DNA of 64,000 nt from a gamma proteobacterium endosymbiont of Lamellibrachia anaximandri (GCA_016756855.1 JAESPD010000003.1:62001-126000); one strand, 5' to 3'; counted from the stretch's first letter, positions 43,906 through 54,242 are shown. A program made the numbers and translations. The notes: generated by a model from the letters alone, not told the origin.

Positions 43906-44571
43906 ATGATCGACTGGAACCAAATCGATACCGTTTTGCTCGACATGGACGGCACCCTGCTGGATCTGCATTTCGACAACCACTTCTGGCTGGAGTATGT
44001 GCCGCAACGCTATGCCGAAGCGCGGGGACTCTCTCTGGACGCGTCGAAGGCGGAGTTGCTGGGACGTTATAAGGACATGGAGGGTACGCTGGAGTGGTAC
44101 TGCGTCGATCACTGGAGCCGGGAACTGGGGCTGGACATCGCGTTGCTGAAGGCTGAGGTGGACCATCTGATCGCCGTCCACCCCCATGTGATCGACTTCC
44201 TGGATCAGCTGATGTGCGCCGGCAAGCGCAGGGTACTGGTGACCAATGCCCATCAGAAGGCGCTGGCATTGAAGATGGATCGTACTCATCTGGCGGGATT
44301 TTTCGATCGGATCATCTGTGCCCACGACCTGGGGCTACCGAAAGAGGATGCCTCATTTTGGGACAAACTGCAGAAGGTGGAGCCCTTCGACCGGGAGCGG
44401 ACCCTGTTCGTGGACGATAGCTTGTCGGTGCTTCGGTCAGCTGAAAACTACGGCATAAAGTGGTTGCTGGCGGTGGTGGCGGCGGACTCAAAGGGGCCTT
44501 TGCGGGAGGCGGGCCATTTTCCGGCGATCCATGACTTTTCGGAAGTGATGCGGGGGTTATACTGCCGTTAA
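43906..44571 (+). CDS. yrfG: GMP/IMP nucleotidase, HAD family (YrfG-like)
   Basis: A 221-residue HAD hydrolase: motif I DMDGTLLDL at about 11-19, motif II VTNAHQKAL, motif III Lys in GLPKEDASFW and motif IV FVDDSLSVL. E. coli YrfG dephosphorylates GMP and IMP. It is divergent from nudE-cysQ, and its stop overlaps the end of the convergent methyltransferase gene by four bases. Confidence 0.88.
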   Translation: MIDWNQIDTVLLDMDGTLLDLHFDNHFWLEYVPQRYAEARGLSLDASKAELLGRYKDMEGTLEWYCVDHWSRELGLDIALLKAEVDHLIAVHPHVIDFLDQLMCAGKRRVLVTNAHQKALALKMDRTHLAGFFDRIICAHDLGLPKEDASFWDKLQKVEPFDRERTLFVDDSLSVLRSAENYGIKWLLAVVAADSKGPLREAGHFPAIHDFSEVMRGLYCR

Positions 44572-45167
44572 CCGGTTTCGATTTTTATCCAGCAGAGTAT
44601 CCGGTTATTGGCCGGCATTTCGTAGTCATTGAGCAATACCATCCCCCCTTTGTGTGCGAGGGTTTCGAGGGCCTCGAAATCCCGGATGCCGCTCTCCGGG
44701 TCACGCGCCTTGAGCCAGTCGTCGAAGCTGGTATTGCTGTCGCTGGTATAGCTACCGTTGTAGTTGAAGGGGCCGTAGAGTGCAAACAGGCCATTTTCCG
44801 GTAGCAGTTCTGCAACCCCGGAGAAGAGTGCTTCGACTTCGTGCCAGTGCATGATGTGGGCCGTGTTGGCGGAGAAGACAGCGTCGACCTGTAGTGAGGG
44901 CCAGGCGGGCTGGTCCACATTGAGCAGCAGAGGGTGACGGGTGTTGGGCAGACCTGCTTCGTCGAGCCAGAGCTGGATACCCTCGTGATGAGGTGCCTGG
45001 TCGCTGGTGTGCCAGGTCAGGTGGGGCATTTTACGGGCAAAGAAGACGGCGTGCTGGCCGGTGCCGCTGCCGATCTCCAGTACGTTTGAGCAGTGAGCGA
45101 AGAGGGGGTCGATAACCGCCAGGATTGGGGCCCGGTTCTGATCGCAGGATTCTGCGTAGGGCTTCAT
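44568..45167 (-). CDS. DUF938-family SAM-dependent methyltransferase
   Basis: A 199-residue protein. The SAM motif is VLEIGSGTGQHAVFFA (about 35-50), then DQAPHHEGIQLWLDEAGL, FSANTAHIMHWHEVEALFSG, LYGPFNYNGSYTSDSNTSFD and a C-terminal MPANNRILCW. All are hallmarks of DUF938. The natural substrate is unknown. It begins directly after the stop of the YkgJ-like gene, so the two are co-translated. Confidence 0.88.
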   Translation of the reverse strand: MKPYAESCDQNRAPILAVIDPLFAHCSNVLEIGSGTGQHAVFFARKMPHLTWHTSDQAPHHEGIQLWLDEAGLPNTRHPLLLNVDQPAWPSLQVDAVFSANTAHIMHWHEVEALFSGVAELLPENGLFALYGPFNYNGSYTSDSNTSFDDWLKARDPESGIRDFEALETLAHKGGMVLLNDYEMPANNRILCWIKIETG

Positions 45168-45530
45168 CTATCTGCCCCAGGTCTTGAATCGTTTTTTACA
45201 GTAGCTCAGCAGTTCAGCATAGTTGCGAAAGTAGAGTTCGAACCCCTCTTCGGCGGAGGCATCCAATTCACACCAGTCGTTGTCGTAATCACGGCAGATC
45301 TGCGGTCGTTCGTCGTAGATGCTGCAGCCGCCGCCGGGCTGGATATGTTCGCAGCGCCCCTGAAAGATCAGGAACCAGCCATCCTCATCCTTGTAGATCT
45401 CCACACCCTGGTGGGAGACCTGCCACAATAAATGTTCAAAATCGGACTTCGCGCGGGGGGCGACTCCCAAGGCCTCTGTGATGTAGGTGCAGCACTTGGT
45501 GTTTGCGCAGCGGCCGCATTTGTCATCCAT
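45168..45530 (-). CDS. YkgJ-family cysteine-cluster protein
   Basis: A 120-residue protein with the cysteine pattern of YkgJ/UPF0153 proteins, thought to bind zinc or an iron-sulfur cluster: CGRCANTKCC near the N-terminus, FQGRCEHIQPGGGCSIYDER in the middle, then RPQICRDYD and a late C in LLSYCKKRF. Function is unknown. It sits between rhlB and the DUF938 gene on one strand with gaps of five and zero bases. Confidence 0.85.
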   Translation of the reverse strand: MDDKCGRCANTKCCTYITEALGVAPRAKSDFEHLLWQVSHQGVEIYKDEDGWFLIFQGRCEHIQPGGGCSIYDERPQICRDYDNDWCELDASAEEGFELYFRNYAELLSYCKKRFKTWGR

Positions 45531-45535
45531 TCCAG

Positions 45536-46888
45536 TTACTGCGTCCCGCCGCCCTCAGGTGGCTTGGAGCGGCGTCGGCGGTGCGGTTTTCCTGAGCCGT
45601 CCGGTCTTTTGTGGCCCCTGTGGTGGTGGCCCTTCCCGTGGCTCTTGCGGCCATCTTTCTGATGGCGTTGATTACGGCTGCCCTTTTCAGGATAGATGCG
45701 GCTCTTGGGGTCGATCTCCGCCAGCAGAGCTTGATCGACCGACTCCAAGGGGATGCGGTGACCTACATAAGTTTCTATGTCAGGCAGGGAGAAGGCGTGA
45801 GTCTCGCAGGCGAAGCTGATGGCGTCGCCACTGGCGCCGGCCCGGGCAGTACGACCGATACGGTGGACATAGTCCTCTGCATCCTCCGGCAGGTCGAAGT
45901 TGACCACGTGGGAGACGTCGCTGATGTGCAGTCCCCTGGCGGCCACATCGGTGGCCACCAGGACCGAGACCTCACCGTTCTGAAACTTTTTCAACAGGCT
46001 GAGACGTTTCTTCTGCGGCACATCGCCGGAGAGCACGGCGGTCTCGATGCCGTTGCCCTGAAGGAAGCCCCAGACCTTGTCCGCAGTGCGTTTGGTATTG
46101 ATGAAGACAATGGTGCGGGAATTCTCCAGGCTGCGCAGCAAACCGATCAGCAACGGGATCTTCTCCTCGTTGGCGGTCATGTAACAGACCTCGCGCACGT
46201 TCTCGGCGGTCACCTGTTCCGGTTCCACCTCCACGTTCTGCGGGTTGTTCATGTGCTCGTAAGCCAGTTCCTTTACCCGGTAGGAGAGGGTGGCGGAGAA
46301 GAGCATTCCCAGACGTTTTTCCGGCTTGGGGCAGCGCCGCAGCATGAAGCGGATGTCCTTGATGAAGCCGAGGTCGAACATGCGATCCGCCTCGTCAAGC
46401 ACGATGACCTGGATTGCCCTTAGATCGTAAACACCCTGCTTGAGATAGTCGATGAGTCGGCCGGGAGTGCCGATGAGAAGGTCGACCCCCTCTTGCAGTT
46501 GCCTGCGTTGCTCTTCATAACCGGTGCCGCCGAAGACCACCGCCGAGGTGAAGTTTGTGCGTTTGGTCAGGGTCACCGCATCGTTGTGGATCTGCACTGC
46601 CAGTTCCCGGGTAGGCGCAACCATCAATGCCCGGGGCTGATTGGCCCGGCGTGACTCATCGGCTGGGTGGACGGTAAGGTGTTGCAGGGTCGCAACCAGA
46701 AAGGCGGCGGTTTTACCTGTGCCGGTCTGGGCCTGTCCCGCAAGATCCTGCCCGGTGAGGGCGATGGGCAGGGCCTCTGCCTGGATCGGAGTGCAGTAGG
46801 TGAATCCGGCTTCCGCTATGCCCTGTTGAATCTCAGGGGCCAGATCGAAAGAGTCAAATCGTGTGTCTGTCAGGTGTTTTTCGCTCAT
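45536..46888 (-). CDS. rhlB: DEAD-box RNA helicase RhlB-like
   Basis: A 450-residue ATP-dependent RNA helicase, in E. coli part of the RNA degradosome. It has the Q motif FTYCTPIQAEALP, motif I AQTGTGKT, Ia PTRELA, II DEAD (VIVLDEADRM), III SAT, V ATDVAARGLH and VI HRIGRTARAG. The tail from about residue 405 is His/Arg/Lys-rich (GKGHHHRGHKRPDGSGKPHR) and suits RNA binding. Its divergent position next to trxA-rho supports RhlB. Confidence 0.9.
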   Translation of the reverse strand: MSEKHLTDTRFDSFDLAPEIQQGIAEAGFTYCTPIQAEALPIALTGQDLAGQAQTGTGKTAAFLVATLQHLTVHPADESRRANQPRALMVAPTRELAVQIHNDAVTLTKRTNFTSAVVFGGTGYEEQRRQLQEGVDLLIGTPGRLIDYLKQGVYDLRAIQVIVLDEADRMFDLGFIKDIRFMLRRCPKPEKRLGMLFSATLSYRVKELAYEHMNNPQNVEVEPEQVTAENVREVCYMTANEEKIPLLIGLLRSLENSRTIVFINTKRTADKVWGFLQGNGIETAVLSGDVPQKKRLSLLKKFQNGEVSVLVATDVAARGLHISDVSHVVNFDLPEDAEDYVHRIGRTARAGASGDAISFACETHAFSLPDIETYVGHRIPLESVDQALLAEIDPKSRIYPEKGSRNQRHQKDGRKSHGKGHHHRGHKRPDGSGKPHRRRRSKPPEGGGTQ

Positions 46889-47095
46889 GGCGGGCTAGGA
46901 TACATTAATTTATTTGCTCTTGGGACTTGAAATAGAGACAATTTTTCGATCAAATAGGACTTTGTGCCGTGGGCAGTACTTATTTTGCTGCCGAAACAAG
47001 AACCAAGCGGCGTTTCGATTCATAGCTTGAGACACCGATGCAATTCTGCATGAGCCGGTGCATTTTCCGCAGAAATTATTGGAGAGACTCCCAGG

Positions 47096-47422
47096 ATGAG
47101 TGAGCAGATTGTTCATGTAACGGATGATTCATTTGAATCAGACGTGCTTCAGGCAGACAAGCCGGTACTGATCGACTATTGGGCCGAATGGTGTGGCCCC
47201 TGCAAGATGATCGCGCCGGTGCTTGATGACATAGCCGGTGAGTACAGTGACCGGCTGACTGTGGCCAAGCTAAATATCGATGACAATCCCAATACACCAC
47301 CTCGTTATGGCATTCGGGGCATTCCCACCCTGATGTTGTTCAAGGGTGGTGAGGTTGAGGCAACCAAGGTGGGCGCAGTTTCCAAATCCCAGTTGATTGC
47401 CTTCATCGACAGTAATCTGTAA
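47096..47422 (+). CDS. trxA: Thioredoxin 1
   Basis: A 108-residue thioredoxin with the active site WCGPCK at about 32-37, preceded by VLIDYWAEW, and the cis-Pro segment [15 protein letters not shown]. It reduces cytoplasmic disulfides. A good GGAGAG-type site precedes the ATG. rho lies 170 bases downstream, the classic order. Confidence 0.96.
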   Translation: MSEQIVHVTDDSFESDVLQADKPVLIDYWAEWCGPCKMIAPVLDDIAGEYSDRLTVAKLNIDDNPNTPPRYGIRGIPTLMLFKGGEVEATKVGAVSKSQLIAFIDSNL

Positions 47423-47592
47423 CTGGTTGTCCCCGGCGCGTCTGCTACACTCTGTAAATTAAAACGCGTCTCTGAATGCAGCCCTTTCAAGCCTGATTCC
47501 AGTATCCTAGCGATTTGATGCACCTGCCAGGCGGGTGCGGTTTTCCTTTCCCCCTATCCTATCTGAATAAACAACACCCCAAAAAAACCATT

Positions 47593-48852
47593 ATGAATCT
47601 TACTGAACTCAAGAAGATGCCGGCTCCAGAACTGGCCAGCCTGGCGCGAGAAATGAAAATCGAGGGTATGTCTCGCACCCGTAAACAGGATCTGATCTTT
47701 GCCATCCTCAAGGCCCATGCGAAGAAGGGCGAGGATATCTATGGTGACGGTGTGCTGGAGATTCTGCAGGATGGTTTTGGATTTCTGCGTTCCGCAGACA
47801 GCTCCTATCTGGCCGGACCCGACGACATCTACGTCTCCCCCAGTCAGATTCGTCGTTTCAGCCTGCGTACCGGTGACACCATCTCCGGTAAGATTCGTCC
47901 GCCGAAGGATGGTGAACGTTACTTCGCTCTGCTCAAGGTTGCCGAGATCAACTTCGACAAGCCGGAGAACGCAAAGAACAAGATTCTGTTTGAAAACTTC
48001 ACGCCCTTGTTTGCCAATCAGAAGTTTACTCTCGAACAGGGTAACGGCAGTACCGAGGATATCACTGCCCGCACCATCGAACTTTGTGCCCCGATCGGTA
48101 AGGGGCAGCGTGGCCTGATTGTCTCCCCGCCCAAGGCGGGCAAGACGATGATGCTGCAAAACATCGCCCAGTCCATTGCCCACAACCATCCAGAGTGCCA
48201 TCTCATCATACTGCTCATCGATGAGCGTCCTGAAGAGGTGACCGAGATGGCCCGCTCGGTAAGCCGTGCCGAGGTGATCTCCTCCACCTTCGACGAACCG
48301 GCTACCCGCCACGTACAGGTGGCCGAGATGGTGATCGCCAAGGCCAAGCGCCTGGTTGAACACAAGAAGGATGTGGTGATACTTCTAGACTCCATCACCC
48401 GTCTGGCCCGCGCCTACAATACTGTGATTCCCTCTTCTGGTAAGGTGTTGACCGGTGGTGTGGACGCCAACGCATTGCACCGTCCGAAGCGTTTCTTCGG
48501 TGCCGCGCGTAACGTGGAGGAAGGCGGTTCCCTGACCATTCTCGCTACCGCGCTGGTAGAGACCGGTTCGCGCATGGATGATGTGATCTACGAAGAGTTC
48601 AAGGGTACCGGCAACATGGAGGTTCACCTGGATCGCCGCATCGCCGAGAAGCGCATCTTCCCGGCGATTAATATCAACCGCTCGGGCACCCGTCGTGAAG
48701 AACTGCTGATGAAATCCGACGAGTTGCAGAAGATGTGGATTCTGCGCAAGATCCTCCACCCCATGGATGAGCTGGCTGCCATGGAGTTTCTCTTCGACAA
48801 GCTCAAGGCCACCAAAACGAATGAAGAGTTTTTTAGTTCGATGAAAAGGTAA
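47593..48852 (+). CDS. rho: Transcription termination factor Rho
   Basis: 419 residues, the same length as E. coli Rho. The N-terminus begins [20 protein letters not shown]. The cold-shock-like RNA-binding domain has GFGFLRS and [19 protein letters not shown], Walker A is [10 protein letters not shown], Walker [17 protein letters not shown], and the Q/R loops include [20 protein letters not shown]. The frame extends 26 codons upstream, but the ATG at 47593 matches the family. The 170-base leader may allow autoregulation; no clear attenuator was seen. Confidence 0.97.
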   Translation: MNLTELKKMPAPELASLAREMKIEGMSRTRKQDLIFAILKAHAKKGEDIYGDGVLEILQDGFGFLRSADSSYLAGPDDIYVSPSQIRRFSLRTGDTISGKIRPPKDGERYFALLKVAEINFDKPENAKNKILFENFTPLFANQKFTLEQGNGSTEDITARTIELCAPIGKGQRGLIVSPPKAGKTMMLQNIAQSIAHNHPECHLIILLIDERPEEVTEMARSVSRAEVISSTFDEPATRHVQVAEMVIAKAKRLVEHKKDVVILLDSITRLARAYNTVIPSSGKVLTGGVDANALHRPKRFFGAARNVEEGGSLTILATALVETGSRMDDVIYEEFKGTGNMEVHLDRRIAEKRIFPAININRSGTRREELLMKSDELQKMWILRKILHPMDELAAMEFLFDKLKATKTNEEFFSSMKR

Positions 48853-48858
48853 AAAGAC

Positions 48859-49169
48859 AAGGTTAAAGGTGAAAAGTCAAAGGTCAAAGGTCAAAGGTTA
48901 AAGGAGGTTGTGCCACAGGATAGGCCTAACGCTGTCGTTATTACTACTGTTGGCTGGGCATCTGATTCCGGCAAAAATTTCGATGCACTAATTTTTTCCG
49001 TAGGCCCGATCAAGCGTAGCGGATCGGGCATCCAGGCTTTGGCAGAGCAATAAGGTTGCCGGTTCCGCTGCGCTTGAACCAGCCTGCAAGCTTCCAACGA
49101 CGGCACCGACAAAGCTCGGCCTATCCCTTGGCACGGCCTCCTTTATCCTTTCACCTTTAACCTCCTACC
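48859..49169. repeat. About 310-bp long-inverted-repeat (MITE-like) element
   Basis: The arms are imperfect inverted copies over about 80-90 bases. The left arm begins AAGGTTAAAGGTGAAAAG (48859-48876) and the right end, read inward, has AGGTTAAAGGTGAAAGG. Further in, GTGCCACAGGATAGGCC (left, from 48910) matches GTGCCAAGGGATAGGCC (right, inward). The left arm also has short GTCAAAG tandem units. A REP-like pair occupies the centre. No coding potential was seen. It fills the gap between rho and the murU-like gene. Confidence 0.65.
49000..49086. repeat. REP/BIME-like inverted pair, copy 2
   Basis: Unit 1 (49000-49029) differs from the copy at 7451 by one base in 30. Unit 2 (49058-49086) again starts GCCGGTTCCGC and ends GCTTGAACCAGCC. 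The spacer between units is unrelated to that of copy 1, so only the palindromes are conserved. Confidence 0.75.
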
Positions 49170-49175
49170 CAGTAG

Positions 49176-49898
<723 letters not shown>

Positions 49899-49906
49899 TG
49901 GGAGAT

Positions 49907-51325
49907 ATGGGACAGGAGATCTCATCAAGCCATTTTGGCCCCGATGACTTCGCTGAGTTTCATGCGCGGCTGGAGGCGGAGACAAGTCTGCTGGCGGAGT
50001 GGCTCAAAGAGGGACGTTTTGTCCAGGAGCCGCCGACCGGTGGCTTTGAGCTGGAGGCCTGGCTGATCGGCCCCGATGCGGAACCGGCGCCACTGAATCA
50101 GGAACTCCTGCAGCGTTTGGATAATCCCCTGGTGGTCTCCGAACTGGCCACTTTCAACCTGGAACTCAACAGTACCCCCCGCCATCTGGAAGGCAGTGTC
50201 TTTACCCGCATGGCAGAGGAGTTGGGGCAGCTTTGGACTGCGTGCAACCAGACAGCTGCCTCGTTGGACACGCGGCTCGGGATGATCGGAATTATTCCCA
50301 GTCTGCGCCAGTCGCACCTGACCCTGGCCAACATGTCTCCTCTCAATCGCTATCGGGCGCTCAATGAGCAGGTCTTCAGGCTGCGCCAAGGGCGGCCGAT
50401 TGAAGTCGATATCGAGGGTCGGGACAGACTGAAGTTGAGTCATGACGATGTCATGCTTGAGTCCGCCACTACCTCGTTTCAGATACATCTGCAGGTCGAT
50501 CCAGCCAAAGCTGTCCGCGCCTATAATCTTTCAAAGATAGTCTCGGCCCCGATGGTGGCGGCAACCGCCAACTCCCCCTATCTATTTGGTTATGATCTCT
50601 GGGATGAAACCCGCATACCCCTGTTTGAACAGGCGATCTCTGTCGGGGCTTCAGACCTGACCAAGCGTGTCAGCTTCGGCGTCCGTTATGTGCGGGAGTC
50701 GATGATGGAGAACTTCAGCGCCAACCTCGAACGCTACCCGGTACTGCTGCCCCGACTGATGGATGAGCCGGTTGAGCAGCTTGCACATCTACGGCTGCAC
50801 AACGGCACCATCTGGCGCTGGAACCGCCCATTGATCGCATTCGATGAAACCGGTGGCCCCAATCTGCGTATCGAGCACCGGGTAGTGTCGGCAGGACCCA
50901 GTGTGCAGGACACTATCGCCAATGCCGCTTTCTACTTCGGTATGATAAGTGGATTGATTGAAAACGATGAGATGCTGGAAAATCTTCCGGGTTTTATCCA
51001 GGCGCGCAGTAATTTTTATGCGGCGGCCCGTCTGGGGCTGGAGGCAGAGGTGCACTGGCTTGACTGGAAGCCATTGCGTATCGATCAACTGATTCTGCAA
51101 CAGTTACTGCCCAAGGCACGCCGTGGGCTTGCGCTGCTCAGAGTGGATCGGGCCGAGAGTGATCACTGGCTGGGTATCATCGAGGCCAGGTCCAGGACGA
51201 AGATGAATGGGGCTGCCTGGCAACGCGCCTGGGTGGCGCGTCATGGCCGCGATATGGCGGCGCTGAGTCTGGCCTATCTTGAACGGCAGGAGAGCGGTCT
51301 GCCGGTGCATGAATGGGGGCTTTAA
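49907..51325 (+). CDS. Glutamate-cysteine ligase-like (GCS2 family) carboxylate-amine ligase
   Basis: About 472 residues. The GCS2-type ligase core shows in GGFELEAWLIG near residue 45 (Glu residues for metal and substrate), FNLELNSTPRHLEG, then SPLNRYRALNEQ, SATTSFQIHLQVDP and NSPYLFGYDLWDETRIPLFE. NLRIEHRVVSAGPSVQDTIA comes later. Such proteins join an amino group to the gamma-carboxyl of glutamate or similar acids; the true substrate is unknown. It starts just after the murU-like stop, at ATG 49907 or an overlapping GTG 49898, and is followed by an aspartoacylase-like gene at 16 bases. Confidence 0.8.
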   Translation: MGQEISSSHFGPDDFAEFHARLEAETSLLAEWLKEGRFVQEPPTGGFELEAWLIGPDAEPAPLNQELLQRLDNPLVVSELATFNLELNSTPRHLEGSVFTRMAEELGQLWTACNQTAASLDTRLGMIGIIPSLRQSHLTLANMSPLNRYRALNEQVFRLRQGRPIEVDIEGRDRLKLSHDDVMLESATTSFQIHLQVDPAKAVRAYNLSKIVSAPMVAATANSPYLFGYDLWDETRIPLFEQAISVGASDLTKRVSFGVRYVRESMMENFSANLERYPVLLPRLMDEPVEQLAHLRLHNGTIWRWNRPLIAFDETGGPNLRIEHRVVSAGPSVQDTIANAAFYFGMISGLIENDEMLENLPGFIQARSNFYAAARLGLEAEVHWLDWKPLRIDQLILQQLLPKARRGLALLRVDRAESDHWLGIIEARSRTKMNGAAWQRAWVARHGRDMAALSLAYLERQESGLPVHEWGL

Positions 51326-51341
51326 CAGGTACAATGTCGGG

Positions 51342-52367
51342 ATGTTGCAGGAACTGACCTCTATTCCGGAAGGGCTGCTCGGCCTTCCTGCGGATCAGCT
51401 TGAAGCGGTGCTTGGCGGGCCGGTTCTGATTCATCTGCCGGGAAAACGCCCGGCGCCCCTTTTTCTCTCTGTACTGATGCACGGTAACGAGACGGTGGGT
51501 TGGGAGGCGGTTCGAAGACTGCTCAAACGCTATGAAGGGGGCAGGGATCTGCCGCGCGCGATCTCCCTCTTTATCGGCAATGTTTCCGCCGCCGCCCTGG
51601 GGTTGCGCCGGTTGCCGGGGCAGCCGGACTACAATCGGGTCTGGCCTGGTTGCGAGACGGACGGTAGTCCGGAGCACGTCATGATGCGCCGGGTGACTGA
51701 GATCATCTCCCGGCTCAAGCCGTTTGCCAGTGTCGATGTGCACAACAACACGGGCCTCAATCCCCACTACGCCTGCGTCAACCGGCTGGATGCAAGTTTT
51801 CTCCATCTTGCCAATCTGTTTGGCCGCACCGCGGTCTACTTCCTGCGACCCAAAGGGGTGCAGTCAATGGCGTTGGCGGAGATCTGTCCCGCAGTCACGC
51901 TGGAGTGCGGCAAGGTTGGACAGGCCAGGGGAGTGGATCATGCGCTGGAGTATCTCGATGCCTGTCTGCATCTGTCGGAGCATCCGGCCCATCCTGTTGC
52001 CGATCAGGATATCGATCTCTTCCACACTGTGGCGCAGGTAAAGGTGCCGGAGACACTGAGTTTCAGTTTTGGCGATTGGGAGGCAGATATCCTTTTTGCA
52101 CCGGATCTCGACCACATGAACTTCCGGGAGTTGCCCCGGGGTACCAGCCTGGGACGGGTTCTTGTTGATCGCCGGCCGATTCTGGATGCGCGGGATGAGC
52201 GCGGCGAGGATGTGACTGCACGCTTCTTTGCCGTGGAGGAGGGGGAGTTGCGACTTCGCACCCCGGTGATGCCCTCCATGCTGACTACTAATAAAGCGGT
52301 GGTGCGTCAGGATTGCCTCTGTTATCTCATGGAGCGTTACGACACTCATCTGCATGAGCGGGATTGA
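51342..52367 (+). CDS. Aspartoacylase / succinylglutamate desuccinylase-family protein
   Basis: About 341 residues of the M14-like zinc amidohydrolase group. Zinc ligands are suggested by LMHGNETVGWEAV (H and E) and SVDVHNNTG (H). The catalytic Glu region is VTLECGK, and RRLPGQPDYNRVWPG is a substrate-binding stretch. The C-terminal third is a beta-rich domain typical of AstE/AspA relatives. It probably removes an acyl or aminoacyl group from an amino acid. Its partner upstream is an amide-forming ligase, so the two could act on one metabolite (inference). Confidence 0.82.
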   Translation: MLQELTSIPEGLLGLPADQLEAVLGGPVLIHLPGKRPAPLFLSVLMHGNETVGWEAVRRLLKRYEGGRDLPRAISLFIGNVSAAALGLRRLPGQPDYNRVWPGCETDGSPEHVMMRRVTEIISRLKPFASVDVHNNTGLNPHYACVNRLDASFLHLANLFGRTAVYFLRPKGVQSMALAEICPAVTLECGKVGQARGVDHALEYLDACLHLSEHPAHPVADQDIDLFHTVAQVKVPETLSFSFGDWEADILFAPDLDHMNFRELPRGTSLGRVLVDRRPILDARDERGEDVTARFFAVEEGELRLRTPVMPSMLTTNKAVVRQDCLCYLMERYDTHLHERD

Positions 52368-52429
52368 TAGTAAGTAAGGCTAAAGGGGGCTGCGACTTGG
52401 GCAGCCGCCCTTCTGGAGAGACTACTGAG

Positions 52430-53476
52430 ATGTTGCTGCTTTTTACCTATATTTGTATTGCCTTGGGATTCTCCTTTCTCTGTTCGGTTGCAGAGGCGGT
52501 GATTCTCAGTGTCACCATGCCCTATATTGCGTTGCTGGAGCAGGAGGGAAAAGGTTCCGGCACTCTGCTGCGCAGACTCAAAGATGATATCAACACGCCT
52601 TTGGCGGCGATCCTGACGCTGAACACAACGGCGCATACCATTGGCGCAGCCGGGGCGGGCGCCCAGGCGGCAGTGGTGTTTGGGAATGCCTATGTGGGGG
52701 TGGCCTCCGCAGTATTGACGTTGTTGATTCTGGTGTTCTCCGAGATCGTTCCCAAGACGCTTGGCGCCCATTATTGGCGGCAGTTGGCGCCGCTGACCGC
52801 CCATGGGCTCAAATATCTGATCATCATGCTCTACCCGTTCGTCAAGATGGCAGAATGGCTGACGGGAAGAATAGCCACCGAACCCACCCTGCGGGGATTC
52901 AGTCGTGAAGAGTTCGCTGTCATGGCCGACCTTGGGGCCGAAGAGGGACAGCTGGGACAGAAGGAGTCGCTGATACTGAAGAATCTGTTTATGTTCCGGG
53001 ATATGCAGGCAAGGGATGTGATGACGCCACGCTCTGTGGTGTTTGCTTTGGATGAAACGATGAGCGTGGAGGATTTTTTTCTCAAGCATGACAGCGTTCG
53101 ATTTTCCCGTATCCCCCTATATGAGAGAGACCGGGAGCATATTAGTGGTTTTGTCCTGCGCAGTGATTTGTTGTTGGCCCGGGCCAGGGGGAATTCCGAA
53201 AACAGGCTGGCCAACTACTGCCGTGAACTGCCGGTACTGCCCGATTCCACATCACTGCTCCATGCATTCGATAAGCTGCTCGACAGGCGTGCGCATATCC
53301 TGTTGATCGTGGATGAATATGGCGGCATGGAGGGTGTTCTCACCCTTGAGGATATTCTCGAAACCCTGCTTGGAATGGAGATCATCGACGAAGGGGACAA
53401 GAATGTCGACATGCGCAAACTCGCACGCCGGCTTTGGAAACGGCGTGCGAAAGCCATGGGGCTGAAAATTTCTTAA
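52430..53476 (+). CDS. CNNM/CorC-like (DUF21 plus CBS) membrane protein
   Basis: A 348-residue protein from the ATG at 52430 (GGAGAG nine bases before). Residues 1-170 form a DUF21 membrane domain with about three to four helices (LGFSFLCSVAEAVILSV, LNTTAHTIGAAGAGAQA, LVFSEIVPKTLGAHYW). Residues about 200-320 are a CBS pair (ARDVMTPRSVVFALDETMSV, RAHILLIVDEYGGMEGVLTL). No C-terminal CorC_HlyC domain is present. Relatives take part in Mg2+ or Co2+ homeostasis. Confidence 0.86.
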   Translation: MLLLFTYICIALGFSFLCSVAEAVILSVTMPYIALLEQEGKGSGTLLRRLKDDINTPLAAILTLNTTAHTIGAAGAGAQAAVVFGNAYVGVASAVLTLLILVFSEIVPKTLGAHYWRQLAPLTAHGLKYLIIMLYPFVKMAEWLTGRIATEPTLRGFSREEFAVMADLGAEEGQLGQKESLILKNLFMFRDMQARDVMTPRSVVFALDETMSVEDFFLKHDSVRFSRIPLYERDREHISGFVLRSDLLLARARGNSENRLANYCRELPVLPDSTSLLHAFDKLLDRRAHILLIVDEYGGMEGVLTLEDILETLLGMEIIDEGDKNVDMRKLARRLWKRRAKAMGLKIS

Positions 53477-53488
53477 CCTCTGAATGCT

Positions 53489-53965
53489 TTATCTCAGGCT
53501 GTTTTTCACTTGAGTGGCCGTCGCTTCAGCGTGTTTTTTGACATCGCGAACAAACTTATCGCTCTGCTTGGTTGTCGTAGCATTGATGGCATTTTTCAGT
53601 GCTGAGGGGCGCACAGCCTCCCCGTTCAGTGTCACCTCATAGGGTAGCGTCGTATAAGATGAGAAGGGGTTGCTGAGTCCCATGGCGTTATCTTCGACCG
53701 CATCGTATTGGTAGTAACACGCGGACTTTGTGAGTCCATCAACTGATTCAGTCTGGATATTTACCACTGCATATTCAGGTCGTTTGAATTTGTGCTCTCC
53801 CACTTTCCAGATGACATCCTCTTGTGAATAGAGCAGTGAAGAGGAGAGATCCTTGCAGAATGTTACGTGCACGTCCTCCTGTGAGCCGGAACAGCCGGTA
53901 ATTGCCAAGGTTGCTATGAATACGGCTGCCGCGGGGCGGCAGGTAAACGGAACGGTGATTTTCAT
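53489..53965 (-). CDS. Small lipoprotein of unknown function
   Basis: A 158-residue product with a lipoprotein signal: hydrophobic AAAVFIATLAITGCSG with the lipobox cysteine at about 25. The mature part has two more cysteines (TFCKDL, SACYYQYD), DVIWKVGEHKFKRPEYAVVN, and a Lys/Thr-rich helical end. No family recognised. The following 277-base gap to 54242 holds a terminator at its far end and no gene. Confidence 0.75.
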   Translation of the reverse strand: MKITVPFTCRPAAAVFIATLAITGCSGSQEDVHVTFCKDLSSSLLYSQEDVIWKVGEHKFKRPEYAVVNIQTESVDGLTKSACYYQYDAVEDNAMGLSNPFSSYTTLPYEVTLNGEAVRPSALKNAINATTTKQSDKFVRDVKKHAEATATQVKNSLR

Positions 53966-54183
53966 TGCGGATTCTCTCGAATTGAGGCGATGGCGTTAAC
54001 TGTAATTCTGCCATGAAATAACGCAAGGGATTGTAAATTTGCCCCTCCCTATCAATGCCAAACTCTGGTTTAGAGAGAGGCTTAAAAATGTGGCGTTATG
54101 GCCCGGGGAGCCCGCTTGTTAACAAAGTGCGCGATGGGGCGAGTTACGGAGAAAGCGAATAAGGAATTCTCAGTTTCTCTCTG

Positions 54184-54221
54184 GGAAAAAAAGAGAAGGC
54201 CCCACAAATTTCGCAGGGCCA
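54184..54221 (-). terminator. Rho-independent terminator of the PEP-CTERM gene
   Basis: On the minus strand a GGCCC/GGGCC stem with a 13-base loop, whose base can add G-C and G-U pairs, is followed by TTCTCTTTTTTT. It begins about 22 bases after the stop at 54243. Confidence 0.65.
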
Positions 54222-54242
54222 GGTTGTTTCAGTTTTGCCTGT

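Noticed and set aside
45611..46423. Plus-strand 270-codon open frame
   Set aside because: It is antisense to rhlB, which has all DEAD-box motifs.
47554..48363. Minus-strand 269-codon open frame
   Set aside because: It is antisense to rho, which is fully conserved.
48866..48905. Short GTCAAAG tandem units as a possible CRISPR array
   Set aside because: Units are 7-8 bases with no spacers, and they belong to the arm of a larger inverted repeat.
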